From Candidatus Liptonbacteria bacterium (lineage in GTDB: Bacteria > Patescibacteriota > Minisyncoccia > UBA6257 > 2-01-FULL-56-20), in contig JACRFR010000023.1 in assembly GCA_016212635.1 (NCBI GenBank), positions 1 to 35,987 on the forward strand: 35,987 nt of DNA, written 5' to 3'. Under the pieces are notes generated by a model. That model ran no database searches, was not told the origin of the DNA, and was given only the letters and a program-made list of their open reading frames with translations. Below, in pieces: positions 14,066 to 22,253 of the stretch. Position 1 is the stretch's first letter. The number at the start of each line of letters is the position of its first letter. The position numbers and the translations under genes were made by a program.

Positions 14066-15334
14066 ATGAAGATCCAAAACTGGAAAGAACTCGCAACCTC
14101 CGATCTGCGGCGGACGGCTTTAAATTTGGCGGAGACCGCGCTCGCGGCAATCGATACTCGCCCCGCGGTGCGGCGCGCGGTGGCGTGGGAAGATTCAAAT
14201 TTGCGGATCGGCGAAGAGCGCCTGGCCCGCGCGGCGCTCCGCCGGATCTTTTTAGTAACGGTCGGCAAGTGTGCGGGCGATGCGGCCGCGGCACTGGAGG
14301 AAATTCTGGGCGATCAGCTTGCGGCGGGAATCGCTCTGGACATAAAACCGAACTCGAGTTTACGGAAAGTCAACATCCTGGTTGGTACTCACCCCCTACC
14401 TTCCGCCGAGAATGTGGCCGCGGCCCATAAAATACTAGACCTACTGCGCGCGGCGGGGCTGCAAGCCGATGATCTGGTATTAGTAGTTGTTTCCGGCGGC
14501 GGTTCCACCTTGCTCTGCACCGATCGCCCCGCGGAGGAACGCGGGCTATTCCAAAACCTAACTCGCAGCGGCGCGACCATCCAGGAGATGAACACGGTTC
14601 GCAAACACCTCTCAATGCTGCGGGGCGGGTTTCTGGCCCAGGCGGCTTACCCGGCCCAGGTCCGCGGGCTGATATTTTCGGACGTACCGGGGAACGACAT
14701 CCAATTTATCGCTTCCGGCCCGACGGTAGCGGACGCGACCACCATCGCCGACGCGGAACAGGTGCTGGCGCGGTATGGCCTGCCTCCCGCAACCGGCTGG
14801 ATGGAAACGCCCAAAGACCCGAAGTATTTTCAAAACGTGCGAAACTTGACGGTCGTATCCAACGCAGTGGCACTCCAGGCAATGGCCGCCGCGGCGCAGT
14901 CTGCCGGTTACGCCGCAAGCGTGGTAACTGAAACCTTATCCGGCGAAGCGGCCGCTATCGGCCGCCAAGTACTCGCGGATTTGAAGGGCCGGCCGGGGCG
15001 AACAGTACTGCTCTATGGCGGCGAGACCACGGTCACAGTGCGCGGGGCGGGTCGGGGCGGCCGTAACCTGGAGGTGGCCCTGGCTGCGTTACCCGAGATC
15101 GGTGCGAACGAACTTATTCTGACTTTGGCCACGGACGGGCACGACAATGGTCCCTGGTCGGGCGCGATCTGTGATATAATCACCCAGGCGTCCGCGAACC
15201 AGATCCATCTCCAGCCCGACGCTTTCTTGGCCGGGAATGACTCTTATGGATTTTTCGAATTAGTCGGCAACTATCTGGTAACCGGACCGACCGGGGCCAA
15301 CGTGTCGGATATAATCATCGCGCTCAAGGAGTAG
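14066..15334 (+). CDS. Glycerate 2-kinase (GckA/MOFRL type)
   Basis: 422 residues. The N-terminal DUF4147 domain has LVTVGKCAG, THPLPSAEN, VSGGGSTLL and NTVRKHLSMLRGG. The C-terminal MOFRL domain has YGGETTVTV, GRGGRNLEVALA, LATDGHDN and VTGPTGANVSDI. The enzyme phosphorylates D-glycerate to 2-phosphoglycerate. Its neighbours, PEP synthase and a D-2-hydroxyacid dehydrogenase, fit a short route linking hydroxypyruvate/glycerate to 2PG/PEP. The length is normal for the family and key motifs are intact. Confidence 0.92.
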   Translation: MKIQNWKELATSDLRRTALNLAETALAAIDTRPAVRRAVAWEDSNLRIGEERLARAALRRIFLVTVGKCAGDAAAALEEILGDQLAAGIALDIKPNSSLRKVNILVGTHPLPSAENVAAAHKILDLLRAAGLQADDLVLVVVSGGGSTLLCTDRPAEERGLFQNLTRSGATIQEMNTVRKHLSMLRGGFLAQAAYPAQVRGLIFSDVPGNDIQFIASGPTVADATTIADAEQVLARYGLPPATGWMETPKDPKYFQNVRNLTVVSNAVALQAMAAAAQSAGYAASVVTETLSGEAAAIGRQVLADLKGRPGRTVLLYGGETTVTVRGAGRGGRNLEVALAALPEIGANELILTLATDGHDNGPWSGAICDIITQASANQIHLQPDAFLAGNDSYGFFELVGNYLVTGPTGANVSDIIIALKE

Positions 15335-15344
15335 AATATGGATA

Positions 15345-15505
15345 GCAAATTATTCTAATTAACCTAATTATTCTAAGTGCTCTAAACAATGACCGATGAT
15401 CCAAGTTCCAATTTGGGTCAGTTAGAACAATTAGAATAATTTCCACTATTGGGGATTGTTTAGAATAATTAGAGTAATTAGAACAATTAGGTCAATTATA
15501 AATTA
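15345..15505. repeat. AT-rich short-period repeat (AATTAGAAYAATT type)
   Basis: The gap before the PEP synthase gene is filled with degenerate iterations of TTAGAACAATTAG / AATTATTCTAA in both orientations, so arms can pair. It ends in a TTAATAC box close to ATG 15525. Confidence 0.7.
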
Positions 15506-15524
15506 AGGTAGTTAATACTTACAT

Positions 15525-17972
15525 ATGATTTCCAAGAAACTAGTAATTCCTCTAGACAAAGTCACCCTACGTGACGTGCCAAGCGTCGGCGGCAAAAATG
15601 CGTCCCTGGGCGAACTGCTGCACGATCTGGCCCCCCAAGGAGTCCGTATTCCCGGCGGTTTTGCGGTTACGGCGGAGGCCTATCGCTTCTTCTTACAAGA
15701 AACTGGCCTGGATAGGACCATCCGCCGCACTCTCAAGGGCCTGAACGTCCACGATCTGGCCGACCTGGCCCGGCGCGGCCTCTCGGTGCGCGAGGCGATC
15801 CGCGGCACGGAATTGCCGAAACCACTGGCCCAAGCGATCCGCAGATCCTACGCACAGATGGAACGGCACTATGGCCGTAAAGTGGACGTGGCGGTGCGCT
15901 CCAGCGCGACGGCGGAAGACCTGCCCGGGGCGAGCTTCGCCGGCGAGCATGAAACCTTCTTAAACATGCGCGGCGCCGAGGAGGTGCTGGCCGCGGTCCG
16001 CGCGGCGATGGCATCTCTCTTTACCAATCGAGCGATCTCCTATCGCGTGGACAAGGGCTTTGACCATTTTAAAGTGGCTCTCTCGGTCGGCGTCCAAAAA
16101 ATGGTTCGGTCGGATCTGGGTTGCTCCGGCGTGATGTTCACCCTGGATACCGAGTCCGGTTTTAAAGACGTGGTTCTGATCAATGGCGCCTGGGGCTTGG
16201 GTGAGTTGATCGTACAGGGGGAGGTTACGCCCGACGAATTTCTGGTTTTTAAACCGACCCTGGCGGACGGTCGGCACGCGCTGATCTCTAAACGCCTGGG
16301 CGTCAAGAATCGCAAGTTTGTGTACAACTCCAATCGCGGCTTGCACAGCATCAAGCTAGCCAAGACCTCGCCGCGGGAGCTGGGCACATTCGTGCTAACC
16401 GAGAATGAAGTGCTGACCCTGGCCCGCTGGGGCGCGGCGATTGAAAAGCACTACAGCGCTCGTGCTAAGCGCTGGACGCCCATGGATATCGAGTGGGCCA
16501 AAGACGGCCGCACCGGGGAACTCTTCATCGTCCAGGCGCGGCCGGAAACGATCCATGCCGGGCGGGACTACGCCAAAGTCCGGCAGTATACGCGCACCCA
16601 AGACGCTCCGGTCCTGGTCCGAGGAGCGGCGGTCGGAAGCGCCATCGCGTCCGGGACCGCGCGGGTAATTTTAGACGCCAAACATATCCGCGAGTTCAAA
16701 CCCGGCGAGGCGCTGGTTACGACCATGACCGATCCGGACTGGGAGCCGATCATGAAGATCGCGGCCGCCATCGTAACCAACAAAGGGGGACGGACCAGTC
16801 ACGCCGCGATCGTCTCGCGCGAGTTGGGCATCCCTTGCGTAGTGGGTACCGAGCGCGCCACCCGCAAAATTAGAACCGGTCAGAAGATAACCGTGGACGC
16901 ATCGGGTAATGAGGGTCTGGTCCTCCAAGGCACGGTGCCGTTTCACATCACCGAGCATGACGTGAAGAAAATGCCCCAGACGCGCACCGAGATCATGGTC
17001 AACGTGGCGATTCCGGATAGCGCCTTCGCCGCTTCTTTCCTGCCGGTTCGGGGGGTAGGGTTGGCCCGGGAGGAGTTCATTATTGCTTCCCAGATCGGCG
17101 TTCACCCGTTGGCCGCGCTCCATTTTAAAAAATTACCGCCTGTTCTGCGCCGCAAGATCCATAAACAAATGGCTGGCTGGACCGACCCGGTAGAGTATTA
17201 TGTGGACAAGCTGGCCTACGGCATCGCCAAGATCGGCGCCGCCTTTTATCCCCGGCCGGTCATCGTACGCTTCTCGGATTTCAAAACTAACGAGTACCGC
17301 ACCTTGCCGGGCGGAGAGCTGTACGAACCCAAGGAAGAGAATCCTATGATCGGCTGGCGGGGCGCGTCCCGTTATTACCATCCCGATTTCGCGCCGGCTT
17401 TCGCCTTGGAGTGCCGGGCGCTCCGAAAAGCCCGCACGGACATGGGGCTGACCAATATTATTCCGATGATACCTTTCTGCCGTACGTCGGAGGAGGGTCG
17501 AAAAGTAGTGGCGCTGATGAAAAAACACGGCCTGGATCGAGCCACGGACAAAACTTTAAAGGTTTATGTGATGTGCGAAATACCCGCGAACGTAATTCTG
17601 GCAGACCAGTTCTTAAATATATTCGATGGCATGTCCATTGGCTCCAATGACCTGACCCAGCTTACGGTGGGCATTGATCGCGATGGTAGCGCCTTGGTGC
17701 GGGGTATCGCCAACGAGAACGACCCTTCGGTCCGGCAATTAATCACAGAGGCGATCCAGCGCTGTCGGGCGCGGCATAAGTACATCGGGATCTGCGGCCA
17801 GGGGCCGTCGGATATGCCGGACTTCGCGCAATTTCTAGTTAAACAGGGGATAGAGAGCATGTCGCTCAATCCGGACTCGGTCGTGCCCACTTTGCTCGCA
17901 GTGGCCAGACTGGAAAAGAAAATAGCGAAGAGCGAAAAGCGAAGAGCGAAAAGCGAAAAGAGAGAGAAATAA
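15525..17972 (+). CDS. ppsA: Phosphoenolpyruvate synthase
   Basis: 815 residues, standard three-domain order. The N-terminal ATP-grasp domain has VGGKNASLGEL, AVRSSATAEDLPGASFAGEHETFLN and GVMFTLD. The swivelling phosphohistidine domain has GGRTSHAAIVSRELGIP (His426 phospho-acceptor). The C-terminal TIM barrel has RFSDFKTNEYRTLPGG, NPMIGWRG, GSNDLTQL and a final ICGQGPSD. It converts pyruvate + ATP to PEP + AMP + Pi (or the reverse). The C-terminal tail from about residue 799 (KKIAKSEKRRAKSEK..) is encoded by a GCGAAAAGCGAAGAG repeat and is not part of the family fold. Confidence 0.95.
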   Translation: MISKKLVIPLDKVTLRDVPSVGGKNASLGELLHDLAPQGVRIPGGFAVTAEAYRFFLQETGLDRTIRRTLKGLNVHDLADLARRGLSVREAIRGTELPKPLAQAIRRSYAQMERHYGRKVDVAVRSSATAEDLPGASFAGEHETFLNMRGAEEVLAAVRAAMASLFTNRAISYRVDKGFDHFKVALSVGVQKMVRSDLGCSGVMFTLDTESGFKDVVLINGAWGLGELIVQGEVTPDEFLVFKPTLADGRHALISKRLGVKNRKFVYNSNRGLHSIKLAKTSPRELGTFVLTENEVLTLARWGAAIEKHYSARAKRWTPMDIEWAKDGRTGELFIVQARPETIHAGRDYAKVRQYTRTQDAPVLVRGAAVGSAIASGTARVILDAKHIREFKPGEALVTTMTDPDWEPIMKIAAAIVTNKGGRTSHAAIVSRELGIPCVVGTERATRKIRTGQKITVDASGNEGLVLQGTVPFHITEHDVKKMPQTRTEIMVNVAIPDSAFAASFLPVRGVGLAREEFIIASQIGVHPLAALHFKKLPPVLRRKIHKQMAGWTDPVEYYVDKLAYGIAKIGAAFYPRPVIVRFSDFKTNEYRTLPGGELYEPKEENPMIGWRGASRYYHPDFAPAFALECRALRKARTDMGLTNIIPMIPFCRTSEEGRKVVALMKKHGLDRATDKTLKVYVMCEIPANVILADQFLNIFDGMSIGSNDLTQLTVGIDRDGSALVRGIANENDPSVRQLITEAIQRCRARHKYIGICGQGPSDMPDFAQFLVKQGIESMSLNPDSVVPTLLAVARLEKKIAKSEKRRAKSEKREK
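17925..17971 (+). repeat. GCGAAAAG short-period repeat at the 3' end of ppsA
   Basis: Iterated AGCGAA(G/A)AGCGAAAAG words with a period of about 8 bases form the last 15 or so codons. The same family occurs inside the glutamate dehydrogenase gene (21085-21132) and between genes at 32341-32376. Confidence 0.75.
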
Positions 17973-18051
17973 TATCATCTCATTCGTATATTCGTATCAA
18001 TTCGTCCACCTTCGTTAAAACTTCGGCGGATAAATATTTCGTAGCTAAATT

Positions 18052-19062
18052 ATGAAGATTGCTTTTTTCGAACTGGAGGGCTGGGAAAAAGAACAGATCC
18101 TGGGGAGCTTCCCGCTGGGCAGTGCGGAGCTGCTCGCGGCCAAGCTGGACGAGCACACCCTGCCGGATCGCACCGACTTTGAAGTTATTTCGGTCTTTGT
18201 CGGTTCCCGAGTGAACGCGGCGGTGCTGGACCACCTTCCTAATCTCAAGCTGATTACCACTCGCTCCACCGGCTACGACCACATTGATTTGCCTGCTTGC
18301 CGGGCCCGGAATGTGGCCGTGGCGTACGTGCCCGGCTACGGAGATAATACGGTGGCGGAGTTCGCGTTTGGACTGCTCTTGGCCGTGATGCGCAAGATCT
18401 ACCAGGGTATCGATCGGGTCAAGGAACACGGCTCTTTCGATCTCGCGGGACTGCGCGGTTGCGACTTGAAGGGTAAGACTTTAGGCGTGATCGGTACCGG
18501 CCGCATCGGCAAGGAAGTTGTTCGGATCGGTTTGGGTTTCGGCATGCAGGTCGCCGCCTTCGACCTTTTCCCGGATGTAGCCTTTGCCGCGCAAGCGGGC
18601 ATCCGTTACATGTCTTTGGATGAACTGCTGGCCAGCTCCGACGCGATCACTGTCCACTGCCCCCTGACCGATCAAACTCGGCACCTTTTGAACAGCCAGC
18701 GCCTAGAACACGTCAAGCGCGGGGCGTTTCTGATCAACACCGCGCGGGGCGGCATTATCGAGACGGAGGCGCTGGTTCAAGCTCTGCAAAACGGCACTAT
18801 CGCCGGTGCGGGCCTGGACGTGATCGAGGAGGAAGGAGAAACTAAGGACGAGTTGAACTTTCTGACCCAGGCCCATCCGCGCGCCGAAGAACTGCGCACC
18901 CTGGTGGAGAATCACATCTTAATGCGCATGCCGAACGTCTTGGTCACGCCCCACATGGCGTTTAATTCCCAGGAAGCGCTGGGCCGAATTTTGAAGACCA
19001 CGATTGACAGTGTCCAAAGTTTTTTGGAAGGCAAACCGGCCAATCTGGTGCCGGAGGGTTAG
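18052..19062 (+). CDS. D-2-hydroxyacid dehydrogenase (D-lactate dehydrogenase-like)
   Basis: 336 residues. It has RSTGYDHIDLPAC at the substrate-binding site, Rossmann GTGRIG (about residue 147), NTARGG, a DVIEEE segment replacing the usual Glu-loop, and catalytic His in TPHMAF. The sequence around STGYDHID and the long loop after DVIEEE resemble D-lactate dehydrogenases, so pyruvate to D-lactate is likely. Hydroxypyruvate or glyoxylate reduction is an alternative, supported by the glycerate kinase two genes upstream. There is no Shine-Dalgarno site; AT-rich TAAATA/TAAATT boxes precede ATG 18052. Confidence 0.88.
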   Translation: MKIAFFELEGWEKEQILGSFPLGSAELLAAKLDEHTLPDRTDFEVISVFVGSRVNAAVLDHLPNLKLITTRSTGYDHIDLPACRARNVAVAYVPGYGDNTVAEFAFGLLLAVMRKIYQGIDRVKEHGSFDLAGLRGCDLKGKTLGVIGTGRIGKEVVRIGLGFGMQVAAFDLFPDVAFAAQAGIRYMSLDELLASSDAITVHCPLTDQTRHLLNSQRLEHVKRGAFLINTARGGIIETEALVQALQNGTIAGAGLDVIEEEGETKDELNFLTQAHPRAEELRTLVENHILMRMPNVLVTPHMAFNSQEALGRILKTTIDSVQSFLEGKPANLVPEG

Positions 19063-19179
19063 GGTTTTGAAGTATAAAAAGTCAGTTAATATCAGGTCCG
19101 TGCCTGGGGATTGGTGTTGTCCGGGCTTGGGTATATACTGTCTGTCCGGCGGGGTTCCGGCCGGAGCCGAAAATCCCGT

Positions 19180-19215
19180 CAACAGTCAGTAGTCAAAGGT
19201 CAATAGTTATTAAAA
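19180..19215. repeat. GTCA-type short-period repeat before glutaredoxin gene
   Basis: GTCAACAGTCAGTAGTCAAAGGTCAATAG-like words, same family as 14018-14060. Upstream, TTGGTG, 17 bp and TATACT (ending near 19139) could be a promoter. Confidence 0.6.
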
Positions 19216-19230
19216 TAATTACTAAAATTC

Positions 19231-19467
19231 ATGCCCAACATTACAATTTATTCCACGCCCTCGTGTGTCTACTGTAAAATGGCCAAGGCTTTCTTCCAGA
19301 AAAACCAGGTTACCTATACCGAAAAAGATGTGGCCGTCGACACTGTCGCCCGGGACGACATGGTTCAGAAGTCGGGGCAGCTTGGGGTGCCGGTAATCGA
19401 CATTGACGGTACCATCGTGGTCGGCTTCGATCAGCCCCGCCTCCGCGAACTGTTAAAGTTAAAATAG
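19231..19467 (+). CDS. Glutaredoxin-like protein
   Basis: 78 residues with the thioredoxin-fold redox motif CVYC (residues 12-15), cis-Pro in GVPVIDIDG and a GFD segment near the end. This is the NrdH/glutaredoxin 'Uxx-star' pattern. It is a cytosolic dithiol carrier; the partner may be ribonucleotide reductase or the NDH-2-like flavoprotein downstream, but neither is shown. The gene is flanked on both sides by GTCA-type repeat spacers. Confidence 0.88.
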   Translation: MPNITIYSTPSCVYCKMAKAFFQKNQVTYTEKDVAVDTVARDDMVQKSGQLGVPVIDIDGTIVVGFDQPRLRELLKLK

Positions 19468-19535
19468 TATTGACCATCGACCATTGACGCTTGACCATTG
19501 ACGCTTGACTCTTGACTCCTGACTTCTGACCCCTG
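19468..19535. repeat. TTGAC/CTTGAC short-period repeat spacer
   Basis: Iterated ATTGACC..TTGACGC..TTGACTC..TGACTTC words with a period of about 7-10 bases separate the glutaredoxin and NDH-2 genes. Confidence 0.7.
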
Positions 19536-19546
19536 ACACTCGATCC

Positions 19547-20785
19547 ATGACCCGGATACTTATCCTGGGCGGCGGCTTCGGCGGCACTTATCTGCTGCGC
19601 TCGCTTCGCCGTAAAATCGCACCCTCGCAGATTACTTTAGTAACTCGGGACGACTACTTTACGTTCACCCCTTTGCTCCACGAGGTTGCGACCGGCGGCT
19701 TGGCCCCCGCCACCATCACCGAACCGCTCCGCGATCTGAACGAAGATAACCGAGTGGGCCTGGCCCGAGCGGAAATTCGACGGATACGTCTCCAGGATCG
19801 CGTGGTCGAAACCGATCAAGGAGAAATCTCCTACGATTGCTTGGCGGTCGCGCTGGGTTCGGAATCGGAGGATCATGGCACGCCCGGAGTTGCCGAGCAC
19901 GCTCTGATCTTGAAGTCCTTGTCCGATGCAGTCCGGATCAAGAACCATGTTTTAAATCAGGTTCAAGCGGCGGCTCGCGCCACGAATCCGGTCGAGCAAC
20001 AAAGGCTCGCGCGGGTGGTGGTGGTCGGCGGCGGCGCGACCGGAATAGAGTTGGCTGCGGAGCTCGCGGATCTCTACCGGCACACTTTGCGCGGCCTCTA
20101 TCCCGAGCTTTTTCGAGATACTAGATTCGGTCCCGAGTTGGTTCTGCTGGCCAAGGCCGATGAACTTTTGTCTTATCTACCCCCATACTTCCGTACGCGC
20201 AGTCATACCGCGCTCACGCGGATGGGAGTCGTTGTACGCTTGGGCGTCACGGTTACGGCAGTCGGTACGCAGGGGGTCCGGCTCATGGGTGGCGAGGAAA
20301 TAGCTAGCGGCACGGTCTTATGGGCGGCGGGAGTGAGGCCTAGCCGGGTAGAGTTTCAGCCGGCGGTGCCGCGGTCCGCTCGCGGGCGAGTAATCGTTTC
20401 CCCGAATCTAAATTTAGCGGAGTTTCCGGAAGTATTCGTTCTGGGCGACATGGGGACCCCGGCTGGTCTCCCCGTGCCGGAGTTGGCCCAGGCGGCGACC
20501 AAAGAGGCGGAAGTGGTTGCGGGGAATATTCTCCGTCACCTGGCCCGGCGGCCGCTCCGGCCATTTCGCTATCGTTCTTCGGGCAGTCTGCTGTCCTTGG
20601 GTCGCTGGCAGGCGATCGCGCAGATCGGCCCGGTACATTTAAGGGGACCGTTTGCCTGGTGGTTGTGGCGGACGATCTATTTGAGTAAACTATTGACCGG
20701 GCGCAAGCGCTTGGCGGTCGCGCTGGAATGGACGGTCAATCTTTTCCGTCCTCGCGATACCCGCATAGTGAACGACAATCATTAA
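19547..20785 (+). CDS. Type II NADH dehydrogenase-like flavoprotein
   Basis: 412 residues. It has FAD-binding GGGFGG at residues 8-13, RDDYFTFTPLLHEV as in NDH-2, a second Rossmann motif VVVGGGATGIELAAEL for NADH, then WAAGVRPS and VFVLGDMGTP (FAD contact). The C-terminal region has the hydrophobic/amphipathic stretch FAWWLWRTIYLSKLL that docks NDH-2 on the membrane. It would oxidise NADH and pass electrons to quinone or another acceptor without pumping protons. No quinone-linked partner is visible in this window. Confidence 0.88.
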   Translation: MTRILILGGGFGGTYLLRSLRRKIAPSQITLVTRDDYFTFTPLLHEVATGGLAPATITEPLRDLNEDNRVGLARAEIRRIRLQDRVVETDQGEISYDCLAVALGSESEDHGTPGVAEHALILKSLSDAVRIKNHVLNQVQAAARATNPVEQQRLARVVVVGGGATGIELAAELADLYRHTLRGLYPELFRDTRFGPELVLLAKADELLSYLPPYFRTRSHTALTRMGVVVRLGVTVTAVGTQGVRLMGGEEIASGTVLWAAGVRPSRVEFQPAVPRSARGRVIVSPNLNLAEFPEVFVLGDMGTPAGLPVPELAQAATKEAEVVAGNILRHLARRPLRPFRYRSSGSLLSLGRWQAIAQIGPVHLRGPFAWWLWRTIYLSKLLTGRKRLAVALEWTVNLFRPRDTRIVNDNH

Positions 20786-20838
20786 TCATTAATCATTAAT
20801 CATCCGTCATCCATCATTAATCATTAATCATTACTAAT
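20782..20838. repeat. AATCATT short-period repeat spacer
   Basis: Seven or so tandem AATCATT words (with CCGTCATCC variants) fill the gap between the NDH-2 and glutamate dehydrogenase genes, starting in the last codons of the former. Confidence 0.8.
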
Positions 20839-20841
20839 CCC

Positions 20842-22005
20842 ATGCCTCCCGAAATTATCCCGGATCAATTTGGTCCCGAGTACGTTATTCAAGTATCCGA
20901 TTCCTCGGTGGGTATGAAAGGCTTTTTGGTGATCGACAACACCGCGCGCGGCCCGGGCAAGGGCGGTCTGCGCATGACGCCGAACGTCACTGCCGAGGAG
21001 GTCTTCCGCTTGGCGCGGGCCATGACCTGGAAAAATGCGCTGGCGGATATTCCTTTTGGCGGCGCCAAGTCCGGCATTGTATGGGAAGCGAGGAGCGAAG
21101 AGGGAAGAGCGAAGAGTGAAGAACGAAAAAGGAGCTACGTCCAAAGTTTTGCCCGGGCGCTCAAACCACTACTGATTAAAAAATATATCGCCGGTCCGGA
21201 TGTGAGTTCCGGCGAAAGAGAAATGCAGTGGTTCGTGGAGGCGGTGGGGAATTGGCGGGCCGCGACCGGCAAGCCGGCCAACTACTGCATGAGCGTTTTT
21301 GGCAAGGAGGGGGAGCGCTGCGGCATTCCCCACGAGTTCGGCTCGACCGGTTTCGGCGTGGTCAAGTCCGCCGCGGTGGCGGCCGAGATCGCGGGGATTA
21401 ATTTGAAAGGCGCGAGGGTGGCCATCCACGGTTTCGGCAATGTGGGCACTTTCGCCTACCAGTACTTGACCGAGATGGGCGCCACGGTGGTGGCGCTGGC
21501 TGACCGGCTGGGAGCGGTTTACTCGTCGCGCGGTTTTGAGAAGCGGGCGATAGCCGATGCCATCCAAAACAAGAAAGAACTAACAAAAGTTTTTCCCAAG
21601 AATAAAATACCGTCGGAGGATTTCTGGTCCTTGCCGGTGGATATTCTGATCCCGGCTTCGGTGACTGATGTTATTCATGAAAAAAATTATCGCGGCATCC
21701 AGGCGCGCCTGATCGTAGAAGGCGGCAATATTCCCATGCGGGAAGAGATCGAAGAAAAGCTTTTCGCCAAAGGCGTTGTGATCGTGCCGGACTTTGTGGC
21801 CAATGCCGGCGGGGTGATCTCCTCCTATGCGGAGTACCGCGGCTATAACCCCAAGCGCATGTTCGAGCTGGTGGAGCGGAAAATCACCAAGACTACCCGC
21901 CGGGTCCTGGAATTAAGCGCCAAGCGGAAAATAAGCCCCCGGCGAGTAGCGCTAGAATTGGCCCAAAAACTGGTTCGGGAACGAATGGCTAAGCGGCGCA
22001 GCTAG
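20842..22005 (+). CDS. Glu/Leu/Phe/Val dehydrogenase (glutamate dehydrogenase type)
   Basis: 387 residues. The N-terminal substrate domain has GKGGLRM, ARAMTWKNALADIPFGGAKSG (catalytic-type Lys76), GPDVSS and GSTGFGV. The C-terminal Rossmann domain has GFGNVGTFAYQYL, then ILIPASVTDVI, VEGGNIP and VPDFVANAGGVI. It interconverts glutamate and 2-oxoglutarate + NH4+. The loop after SGI, normally a DPK.. segment, is here EARSEEGRAKSEERKR (residues 82-97), encoded by a GCGAAGAG-type repeat. The fold seems otherwise intact, so the protein is probably active. Confidence 0.92.
   Translation: MPPEIIPDQFGPEYVIQVSDSSVGMKGFLVIDNTARGPGKGGLRMTPNVTAEEVFRLARAMTWKNALADIPFGGAKSGIVWEARSEEGRAKSEERKRSYVQSFARALKPLLIKKYIAGPDVSSGEREMQWFVEAVGNWRAATGKPANYCMSVFGKEGERCGIPHEFGSTGFGVVKSAAVAAEIAGINLKGARVAIHGFGNVGTFAYQYLTEMGATVVALADRLGAVYSSRGFEKRAIADAIQNKKELTKVFPKNKIPSEDFWSLPVDILIPASVTDVIHEKNYRGIQARLIVEGGNIPMREEIEEKLFAKGVVIVPDFVANAGGVISSYAEYRGYNPKRMFELVERKITKTTRRVLELSAKRKISPRRVALELAQKLVRERMAKRRS
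21085..21132 (+). repeat. GCGAAGAG short-period repeat inside the GDH gene
   Basis: Iterated AGCGAAGAG/GAAGAGCG words form a 48-bp in-frame stretch encoding Glu/Arg/Ser/Lys repeats. Same family as 17925-17971 and 32341-32376. Confidence 0.75.
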
Positions 22006-22253
22006 CGTTTTAATTTACACCGGAAGAATCGTATCCAAACCCCGCATCTCATCCTTGCCAACTTATGGGTAGCGGCTGCTTAGGGCGGGGATAGCAAAAT
22101 ATAAAATCTGCTAGTTTGACAACGATCGTTGTCAAACTAGCAGATAAGATAACCACACTCCAACCACACTCCAAAATTGACTTAACTGTCAAGTTGTTTT
22201 AGTTTTTAGCGAGCGTCTAGAAAATTTAAAATGACGCAAAAAGGAGGCCCAAA
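22006..22253. other. Intergenic region before the tldD-like gene
   Basis: It holds a perfect 40-bp palindrome (22106-22145), a tandem ACCACACTCCA duplication right after it, and a small TTGAC..GTCAA inverted repeat near 22177-22192. An AAGGAGG site sits 6 nt before ATG 22254. Confidence 0.5.
22106..22145. repeat. Perfect 40-bp palindrome
   Basis: ATCTGCTAGTTTGACAAC and its exact complement meet at GATC; symmetry has no gap. There is no T-run next to it. It could be a bidirectional terminator for the GDH gene, a protein-binding site, or a mobile palindrome. Confidence 0.85.
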
